The notes below the pieces were generated by a model. The model was not told the origin of the DNA, searched no databases, and saw nothing but the letters and a program-made list of their open reading frames with translations. DNA of 64,000 bases from Hanleya hanleyi (lineage: Eukaryota > Mollusca > Polyplacophora > Lepidopleurida > Hanleyidae), in assembly GCA_036873755.1 (NCBI GenBank), contig JAVTVY010025429.1, positions 1 to 64,000 on the forward strand, read 5' to 3'. The translations under genes were made by a program, and so were the position numbers. Below are positions 58,801 to 64,000 of the stretch, in pieces (position 1 is the first letter of the stretch; the number at the start of each line of letters is the position of its first letter).

Positions 58801-61424
58801 ATTCATTTGGCTTGGAACCATAATGTTCAGTACCTGGAATGGAGAGCAATCCCAAAGGACATCCAGTGGCAAGGTACAATGTACCCACAATTACCAAATT
58901 TGTCCTAATCTGGTCAGTTTTTCAGAAGTTATTGTCTGGAAACTAAATTTTAACTTGGCTCACAGGTGGTGCCACCTATAGGTGGATCAGCACAAAAAAC
59001 AATCCCAAGCAAGACATGAGACTGAATATGATTTAAGAGTGAGAGTGAATATGATTTAACGTTGGTTTCAACTATATTTCAGACATACATGTATCACAAC
59101 GTTGGGTCTTATTCCTTTTCACACCCGGGAACCACACGGGTAGGGTCGTATTCCTTTTTACACCCGGGAACCCTACGGGTGCCTCAGTTAGTCGCCTCTT
59201 ACAACAAGCTGTCTGAGGAGCTGAGGCCTATTCTTACTATGACCTGCGGTGTGCACAATCACATCCCAGGTCAATCCCCGGACGCCCCACAGGGCGATCC
59301 TGGGACGAGGTACCCATGTACCAAATTTTAAAACAATCCTTGCAGTTTTTCAAAAGTTATTGTCTGGAATCAAAATTTTAACTTTGCCCCCAGGTGGAGC
59401 CACATATAGACGGATGGGCGCGAAAAACAATCTCAAGCGAGATCTTGAGGTGAGGTACCCACATATCAAATTTGAAAAGAATCCGTTCAGTTTTCAGAAG
59501 TTATTGTCCGGAAATGAAGTCGGACAGATGGACGTCCGCGCGGCACAAAAGGATGGACAGATGCACACACGGACGGACTTCAGGTCCAGCCATAAGTGGT
59601 ATAAATTTAGACAATGTAGATATAATCTTTAATGGAATATTGTACTAAATAGAATGTGACCTGGATAAAATAGGTCAAGGATAAAATAGGTCAAGGTCCG
59701 TCATCTTCAGCACACCTTTGGAGCATCACCAGATGTACACATAGTATTAATTTGGAAAGCCTAGCATTAGTCCTTCATGTTATATCATAATAAACAGTAT
59801 ATGACCTTTTAGGCCATGCACAATAATATTTCTGTTTCCAGTAACCCTACCTACCCATACCAGTTTGGGTAGACAATTTTTTATATTTCATGTTTTTCAG
59901 CAGTAATCCATGAAATACTAATAAAAAAGGTGAAAAATAGGTCAAGGTCAGTCAACTGGGATAGGCTTCTAGTCAATCACGAATTGTACACATATGAATT
60001 TGGAGACCCTAGTTTCAATCCTTTAAAAAATATAGTAAATACTAAAGTTTGACCTTGATAGAATAGGTCAAGGTCAGTCATCTTCAGTACACCTCTGGAC
60101 CTTCACCAGATGTGTACATAGTATTAATTTGAAAAGCCTAGCTTTATTTATTCATGTTATATCATAATAAACAGTATATGACCTTTACAAAATAGGTCAA
60201 GGTCAGTCAACTGGGATAGGCTTCAAGTCAAACGAGTTGCACACATAATATGAATTTGGAGACCCTAGATTTAATCCTTCAAAAAATATAGCAAATATTA
60301 AAATTTGACCTTGATAAAATAGGTCAAGGTCAGTAATCTTCAGTACACCTCTGGACCTTTGCCAGATGTATACAGAGTATTAATTTGGAAAGCCTAGATG
60401 TATATCTTCATGTTAGACCATAATAAACAGTATATGACCGTGTAAAAAATAAGTCAAGGTCAGTCAACTGGGATAGGCTTCTAGTCAATCACCAGTTGCG
60501 TAAGTAATATGAATTTGGAGCCCCTAGCTTCAATCCTTCAAGAAATATAGCAAATACTGAAATTTGACCTTGATAAAATAGGTCAAGGTCAGGCATCTTC
60601 AATACACCTCTGGACCTTTGCCAGATGTATACATAGTATTCATTTGAAAAGCCTAGATATATTTCTTCATGTCCGACCATAATAAACCGTATATAACCTT
60701 GAAAAAATAGGTCAAGGTCAGTCAATTGGGATAGGCTTCTAGCCAATCACCAGTTGCATAAATAATATGAATTTGGAGACCCTAGTTTCAATTCTTCAAA
60801 AAATATAGCAAATACTATTTGACCTAAAAAAAAAGGTCAAGGTCAGTCATCTTCAGTACACCTCTGTACCTTCGCCAGATGTATACATGGCATTAATTTG
60901 GAAAGCCTAGCTTTATATCTTCATGTTAGATCATAATAAACAGTATGACCTATAAAAAATAGGGATAGCCGTCTAGTCAATCAAGAGTTGCATACATGAT
61001 ATGAATTTGGAGACCCCGCTTTAATCCTTAAAAAAATATTGCAAATATTAAAATTTGACCTTGATAAAATAGGTCAAGGTCAGTCATTTTCAATAGGCTA
61101 TTGTGTTTTTAATTGTGTTTAGTTAAACCGCTCTACACTGGGATATTTTGTTAGAATAAAAGACTGGAAATATAGCATAGTAACTGAGAAATTATACCTG
61201 TAAACTTACATGTGACCGAAGGACATATCACAGTCGATGTCGCATGCTTCATCTTTAAATTTGATGATCGGGACACGGGCACGGGTGATCTTCTGAACAT
61301 TAATACACTGTGGTACAAACTGTTGGATGATGTCCCCTATGGTGCGGAGGGTAAGTTGTGTGAATCCCCTCTCGTTTTCCAACCGTTTCTTTGTCATGAA
61401 TTTCAGTTGTGGATTTCTATCAAT
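43371..61424 (-). CDS. MTPAP: Poly(A) RNA polymerase, mitochondrial (3' four exons)
   Basis: Four minus-strand exons join in phase: 61,424-61,210; 52,918-52,692; 45,941-45,849; 43,879-43,371 (stop TGA). All junctions are GT-AG with matching phases (2, 1, 1). The protein adds poly(A) tails to mitochondrial mRNAs. The first exon ends the nucleotidyltransferase domain: IIQQFVPQCINVQKITRARV, then CDIDCDMSF, whose Asp should be the third catalytic carboxylate. The second carries the PAP-associated region (ISELLYMYSQLDWRVRPLVF, GPRITNFILTILTMFFLQ). The third is DRCMIEDVDCTYTSDLTK. The last has LLREFFSFYASFDFTKKGVS and SPMYIENPLDVTHNISKN, and a Ser/Asp-rich tail. The match to remembered human MTPAP is strong along the whole length. 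The N-terminal ~300 residues (targeting peptide, first two Asp) are not found and should lie beyond 64,000. Confidence 0.93.
43880..45848. other. MTPAP intron with a SINE-like repeat
   Basis: Apart from the repeat at about 44,580-44,830, no gene is supported. Short ORFs on either strand lack motifs. Confidence 0.5.
44615..44850 (+). repeat. SINE-like dispersed repeat, second copy at 59,090-59,300
   Basis: Both copies share ATTCCTTTNACACC(C/T)GGGAAC modules (two in a row), then (A/G)CGGGTGCC, AGTTAGTC(A/G)CCTCTTA, ACAAGCTGTCTGAGGAGCTG and AGGCCTATTCTTA. The conserved CGCCTCTTACRACAAGC box is common in invertebrate SINEs as I recall. The 5' head and tail are not defined here. Confidence 0.7.
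45849..45941 (-). CDS. MTPAP: MTPAP internal exon (93 nt)
   Basis: The acceptor is GTTACCTCAG|GTCC and the donor CTGG|GTACGT, both phase 1. It encodes PEDRCMIEDVDCTYTSDLTK then VPVTANTEDL, matching the CVIEGNNCTFVRDL and NTETLELL region of human MTPAP. It is too short to show as an open frame of its own. Confidence 0.9.
45942..47392. other. MTPAP intron, left part
   Basis: Contains a 21-bp tandem repeat (ACAAGTTCAAAACAAAATCAC, four copies, 46,568-46,650). No gene is seen before the P2X7-like ORF. Confidence 0.5.
46568..46650. repeat. 21-bp tandem repeat, ~4 copies
   Basis: The unit ACAAGTTCAAAACAAAATC plus AC repeats with single-base changes (AC to GC, A to G). It is short and local. Confidence 0.85.
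47393..47629 (+). pseudogene. P2X7 C-terminal-domain-like N-terminal fragment, split by the BEN element
   Basis: From the ATG at 47,393 the frame has a Ser/Glu-rich start, then GFQSYQLEPKRADTED, an acidic serine stretch and ARMEN before TGA (47,579). Reading past the stop gives VWCQCTRVALINGLWE up to the inverted end at 47,630. The F-x-P/S-Y-x-x-E-P box followed by a W-C-x-C box resembles proteins with the P2X7 receptor C-terminal (zinc-binding) domain, many of which are found in invertebrate repeats. After the element, 52,209-52,300 reads EIERLRCWESEQSC, which could be the next part with its Cys. The stop codon and insertion make it a pseudogene. Moderate to low confidence. Confidence 0.45.
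47640..48110. repeat. Left subterminal CACTGCA array, ~103-bp higher-order unit
   Basis: GAGACACTGCAAGCACACTG then CAGGGACTTATCTTTTTTGA and TATAAAACAGAGACACAC repeat about every 103 bp for three to four units. Shorter CACTGCAGAGACACTGCA words precede. A related but separate array of GGACTTTGTCAGTT and ACTTGGGGGACTTC words follows to 48,420. Confidence 0.85.
48425..48570. repeat. ~20-bp tandem repeat CCTATAAGATTCTGAAAAAT
   Basis: About seven imperfect copies of CTATAAGATTCTGAAAAATC. No other content. Confidence 0.85.
49325..51121 (+). CDS. BEN-domain protein, 146 aa, six exons
   Basis: Exons 49,325-49,351; 49,926-49,949; 50,074-50,095; 50,299-50,363; 50,608-50,794; 51,006-51,121 have GT-AG borders and join in one frame (phases 0, 0, 1, 0, 1). 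The two large exons and exon 4 are secure. The first three are short and chosen by phase and splice signals. The start is predicted as MVMSAASDM; it could lie elsewhere. Residues ~65-140 fit a BEN domain: GKCMVRVLTSCFFTNAEIVA, PLDLNIINGIIGFVL and the C-terminal KLRQTINRKISSFK helix. BEN domains bind DNA or chromatin proteins. As a single-domain protein inside an inverted-end element, it may bind the element's GCAGTG subterminal repeats, which is inference. Polyadenylation signals AATAAA follow at about 51,308 and 51,381. Confidence 0.8.
51122..51640 (+). other. 3' region of the BEN gene with duplicated poly(A) signal segment
   Basis: A ~72-bp segment containing (T/C)AATAAATTAC(C/T)GTTG, TTCATAT and GTGCTTCCTAT occurs twice (about 51,305-51,350 and 51,377-51,425). 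Both carry AATAAA. Confidence 0.6.
51640..52208. repeat. Right subterminal array, ~120-bp units
   Basis: Units contain TTTGCAGTACCTCATT, ATAATTGGGGCACTG, GAGACACTGCA(A/G)GTACCAAG, GTGGAGGGAA and GGGTTACACTGCAGTTGAGG. Four to five units lie between 51,640 and 52,040. Single CACTGCA words continue to the end. Confidence 0.85.
52209..52691. other. MTPAP intron, right part
   Basis: Begins with a possible second piece of the P2X7-like ORF (ERLRCWESEQSC, 52,213-52,250). Apart from a CACGTG at 52,437 near ATGGCGCTTTCC, no gene or repeat is supported. Confidence 0.4.
52692..52918 (-). CDS. MTPAP: MTPAP internal exon, PAP-associated region
   Basis: The acceptor is TATTGTGTAG|GACTGG (phase 2) and the donor GGCTG|GTAAGT (phase 1). 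It encodes TGVKISELLYMYSQLDWRV, then VFAVRRWARMCELTKDYPGP and RITNFILTILTMFFLQTRSQ. It ends PTLKTLRQLAG. Confidence 0.93.
52919..56083. other. MTPAP intron, AT-rich, no gene recognised
   Basis: Low-GC sequence with a C-run of 16 near 54,547, poly(T) and poly(A) runs, and short unsupported ORFs (for example 55,417-55,680). No motif or repeat structure that I can name. Confidence 0.5.
56084..58036 (+). mobile_element. Repeat-core mobile element B, diverged relative of element A
   Basis: Head from AACAAGCTGAGTAGCTAGCA, about ten ~157-bp units of the same family as 12,310-14,475, and the same tail ending GGAGGACAAAAATG. Units here differ from one another far more than in element A, and include deletions (one near 57,040 and one near 57,210). 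It lies inside an MTPAP intron, in antisense orientation to that gene. Confidence 0.85.
58040..58900. other. MTPAP intron with a possible SINE
   Basis: GGAGGGTCCGACGTTCAAATCC near 58,446 resembles a pol III box B (GTTCAAATCC). The sequence to 58,600 (GAGGCTCTTGAGGGTATATC, GGGAGAGGGCTGTGGGTGCTC) may be a SINE body. No box A was confirmed. Confidence 0.3.
58860..59620 (+). repeat. Repeat element with ~130-bp units and a SINE-like repeat inside
   Basis: Three units contain GTACCCAC(A/G)NNTACCAAATTT, then CAGTTTTTCAGAAGTTATTG, TCTGGAAAC(T/C)AAATTTTAAC, CAGGTGG(A/T)GCCAC and AAAAACAATC(C/T)CAAGC (58,870; 59,310; 59,455). The second copy of the SINE-like repeat (59,090-59,300) sits between units one and two. 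The end contains GGACAGATGGACGTCC and related GGACG words. Confidence 0.75.
59640..61100 (+). repeat. ~260-bp tandem repeats with AATAGGTCAAGGTCAGTCA, about five units
   Basis: Each unit has two half-units that both carry AGGTCAAGGTCAGTCA. One is followed by ACTGGGATAGGCTTCTAGTC and AATTTGGAGACCCTAG, the other by TCTTCAGTACACCTCTGGAC, CAGATGTATACATAGTATTA and AACAGTATATGACCT. About ten AGGTCAAGGTCA sites are present. It lies in the MTPAP intron just 5' (by plus coordinates) of the 61,210 exon. Confidence 0.92.
61210..61424 (-). CDS. MTPAP: MTPAP internal exon, end of the catalytic domain
   Basis: The acceptor is CTGATTCAG|ATTGAT (phase 0) and the donor CACAT|GTAAGT (phase 2). It encodes IDRNPQLKFMTKKRLENER then TLRTIGDIIQQFVPQCINVQ, RVPIIKFKDEACDIDCDMSF. 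The preceding exon (GCDxD catalytic pair) was not found in 61,425-64,000. Confidence 0.9.
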
Positions 61425-61863
61425 CTGAATCAGATATAACTTGGGGTTAACATTCTCTAAGCTGAATATGAAACTACGATCGGATGGAAATTACAATTAA
61501 ATGAAATGTATAAATAATGAAATTCAGTCATCAAGCCCTAAATGAAATCCACGAGTCAATGAATATTAAAGCTATACATTGTACAATACATGTAGAAAGG
61601 AATCTCACATGAGGTATACACCTCTATTTGAAGGTGAGATTGTACATCCTGGTCAGATAAGATTTTCAGGTGTGGGCATACTGCTCTAGTATTATCAATA
61701 GTCACAATTCCAGAGACTGAAAACTACAAACATCTCCTCTGGAGATTCCATCCTAGGAGCTTAGACATTCTGTTGCTGTGATTGGTGGTAAGTAATATAT
61801 GTATATACATGTACTTTCTGTATACTGGTAGTTTGCTATATCTTGTTAACCACTATGTTAGCA

Positions 61864-61894
<31 letters not shown>

Positions 61895-62522
61895 GCTTTA
61901 TTTTCAGAGGGTCGACAAAAGTGTACACTCAGCTAGGTGCTGATCTTCCCGGAGGTCCTCCACAGACACACATCCTTTCATACACACACAAAGTGATTAT
62001 ACACAAAGTGATTATATGATATCTGATTTAACATATTTAAACAAACTAACAACAAAAACATTACTATATACACATACAGAAATAACAGTTATATACAAAA
62101 TAATGTCGCATCAGATCATTGATAAGTATTTAGATTTGAAACTCTGTACTGAGGAGGCACTGTGTGTATATCAGCTGGTGAGGAATTCGAAAGAGATGGT
62201 CCAGAATATGAAAGACTCTTTTTGAAAAGCTCTGAATGTGGGAATGGGATTATCAGCTTATCTTTTACTTGATGATCTTAGAGCTCTTTCCTGTGGAACA
62301 GTTAGAGAGAAGAGCTGTCTCATGTAATTTGGGTACAGGCCATTTAAAGATTTGTAGACAGTTAAAGCTTTGTTGTACACAACTAATTCATCTACTGTCT
62401 GCCATTGTAGAATTCTGAAAAGTTCAGCTGTAGGGATGTCTTTTGATTTGTCTAGTACGAGTTGCGCAGCAGTTTTTTGAAGCTTGTATATTCTATTCAT
62501 TAACTGGTTGGAACACGAACAG
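61425..62522. other. Upstream MTPAP intron or flank
   Basis: Contains an (AAT)n microsatellite at 61,866-61,893. A minus-strand frame ending at 62,258 (KLQKTAAQLVLDKSKDIPTA then LFRILQWQTVDELVVYNKAL) resembles the C-terminus of LINE-type reverse transcriptases (for example QNRAARLILD and LGWLTVEER words). It is probably a LINE 3' remnant. No MTPAP exon is recognised. Confidence 0.5.
61866..61893. repeat. (AAT)n microsatellite
   Basis: Nine uninterrupted AAT units. Confidence 0.98.
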
Positions 62523-62548
62523 GGGTAGAAATATATTTTTTTTATCAT
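62230..62548 (-). pseudogene. LINE reverse transcriptase C-terminal remnant
   Basis: The minus-strand frame reads SNQLMNRIYKLQKTAAQLVL, LDKSKDIPTAELFRILQWQT, VDELVVYNKALTVYKSLNGL and YPNYMRQLF. The order (L-Q-K/N-R-A-A-R-L-I-L, then W-x-x-V, R/Y-x-x-x-x-x-x-x-V-Y-K-x-L-N-G-x-x-P-x-Y-L) is the usual tail of I/Jockey/CR1-type LINE proteins. It starts and ends without the other domains, so it is a 5'-truncated copy. Confidence 0.8.
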
Positions 62549-62967
62549 TTAGAAAGTGATCGTATAACAGTATTTTCGTTATTTTGGGATAACACTATCT
62601 TAGAATAGCACAAATTCTAGTGCTGAAAATTTGGTCGAGTCCCGTGCGGTATTCGAACCAGCGACCCCTGAGTCAGGCACCTAATCGCCAGCACTGTATG
62701 TCCGCGATCTAAACCACTCGGCCAACGGGCCTCCCACAAAAATAGGAGGTAGCAGACCGGTAGTCTTGAAAGCGAACATACACTACCCCTCTGATGATCG
62801 TAATGACACAGCTCCCAAAGCCGAATAGATATATTTTTTATCATTTAGAAAGTGATCGTATAAGAGTATTTTCGTTATTTTGGGATAACACTATCTTAGA
62901 ATAGCACAAATTCTAGTGCTGAAAATTTGGTCGAGTCCCGTGCGGGATTAAAACCAGCGACCCCAGA
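62535..62967 (-). mobile_element. Composite tRNA-derived SINE with 12-bp target duplication
   Basis: The minus strand gives GTTGGCCGAGTGGTTTAGAT (box A) and GGTTCGAATACC (box B), typical of tRNA-Ser/Leu-derived SINEs. A body follows that ends in AAATGATAAAAAAAAT. A second, head-truncated unit lies directly upstream in the same orientation (62,838-62,967). The whole is flanked by GGGTAGAAATAT at 62,523-62,534 and 62,968-62,979. It interrupts the 5' region of the LINE remnant. Confidence 0.88.
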
Positions 62968-62979
62968 GGGTAGAAATAT

Positions 62980-64000
62980 TCAAAATCATCAGCATTGTCC
63001 TACTGGTCAAAAAAGTTGCCGGACATTTTCATCTTTGTCAGGACAGAAAAGTTATTGTCAAACAAACTGCTGTCATTATCCTTCATGGAACTATTTCTGA
63101 GATTTGTTGAATGCACCAGTCACAAATGAATTTCTCAATCGCCCTTCGCCCTTTACTTTTGGTGTATCATGCACAGAACGTCTAGAGCTCTAATCAAACC
63201 ATGGTCGATATATCTTACAACCTGCCTTAAAATTTGATGCAGGCAGAGGTTTTGGGGCTTTGTCTGTACTATTGGGCAGTATTTTCGATCTTTCTAACTC
63301 CCCTTGGTCACTGACTTTTTTTAAAGTACATGTAATGCCAAATTTGAACAGCCACCATTTTGTAACGAGGTATAGAAACGAGGTTTCCCGTCAATGTACA
63401 CCTCATTCCGTGTGACCGACACGCTTCACCCGATGGCCTATGGATACTTTCATCTGCATGACAAGCAGGCACATGGTAAATGTAGAAGGATGACATCAAT
63501 TATTCAGTCCAATCAAATTGTAGCTCACGATGAATCCCCGTTCAACATTCCATTCCACAACAACATCAAGCATGGCGAATTGACTTTCGTTGAAATTTGC
63601 ACATGAATTCGGGGAATAAAACAAAGACGAAGATGTTGCCCTTGTAAGCGTTCTCATAGCAGGTTTTATATTTTCTAGAGATTCAGGGCTGATGAACTGT
63701 GTCAGACAATTGTCCGAGGGACAAACCGTTTCGACCGGACAATACAATTTTTTGCCTGACATGTCCGGCAAACAGATAGACATTTCGAGCCCTGACTAAG
63801 TATTAAAGGAGTACTTACTTCATTTTATATAGTTTCCTACTACAAAGGTTAGACCACTAATGAAATATAACCAACTATTTTACTGTCATTGAGGGTGATA
63901 ATCTATTATTTTTTATTACAATTTGTGAAGTCAAGTTTGCGCTTTGAGGTCGACGTGGGCACTGCCATGTTGCCTGTAGGATGACGTGACTGATGACATC
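62980..64000. other. Right edge, no gene recognised
   Basis: Overlapping ORFs on both strands at 63,308-63,783 (for example minus-strand SGKKLYCPVETVCPSDNCLT and plus-strand HPMAYGYFHLHDKQAHGKC) have protein-like composition, but I cannot place them in a family. The region may include an undetected upstream MTPAP exon. Confidence 0.35.

Noticed and set aside
62640..62740. A functional tRNA-Ser/Leu gene
   Set aside because: Boxes A and B are present, but the acceptor stem does not close and the sequence continues into a SINE body with target duplications.
62617..62844. 75-aa minus-strand ORF
   Set aside because: It is the translation of the tRNA-like head and body of the SINE.

Overview
This is a window of a large, intron-rich, AT-rich animal genome, most likely a mollusc. 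The grounds are one split conserved nuclear gene (MTPAP), SINE tails ending in CGACGTTAAA followed by ACTCACTGACTCA or CAACCAACCAACC (a type I associate with molluscs), frequent TACATGTA words, and many mobile elements with minisatellite cores. Nothing is prokaryotic. I see no rRNA gene, functional tRNA gene or CRISPR array. The species cannot be named from sequence alone.

Layout. 1-3.5 kb: repeat-derived non-coding DNA. 4.7-6.2 kb (-): decayed Crypton-type tyrosine recombinase. 6.7-9.6 kb: head-to-tail copies of a reverse transcriptase (RT) element, one broken by a 161-bp palindromic TA-target MITE and the other preserving the empty site. 9.58-11.70 kb: non-autonomous transposon with ~90-bp inverted ends. 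12.07-14.53 kb: element with a homogenised 157-bp array, related to a second copy at 56.08-58.04 kb. 15.6-16.4 kb: SINE and Ty3/gypsy fragment. 18.16-18.99 kb: ~150-bp repeat element. 19.65-20.57 kb: unrecognised coiled-coil/basic ORF. 23.46-31.28 kb: degraded Helentron encoding a C48-like peptidase, ~23 copies of a 23-residue charged repeat, DUF6570-like region, HUH Rep, PIF1-type helicase and a C-terminal endonuclease split by an intron. 31.85-32.56 kb: 19-bp minisatellite. 33.6-42.5 kb: further repeat elements, including a perfect 187-bp palindrome.

From 43.37 to 61.42 kb the minus strand carries the 3' half of MTPAP, the mitochondrial poly(A) polymerase, in four phase-compatible exons. 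Its introns hold most of the remaining elements. The most interesting is 47,630-52,208: a unit with inverted CTCCCTTACTG ends and GCAGTG-rich subterminal arrays, carrying a six-exon gene for a 146-residue BEN-domain protein. It appears to sit inside a P2X7-C-terminal-like ORF, itself nested in an MTPAP intron.

The only clear host gene is MTPAP. The BEN gene is the only element-borne gene that looks intact. The Helentron, Crypton, gypsy and RT copies all carry frameshifts, stops or truncations.
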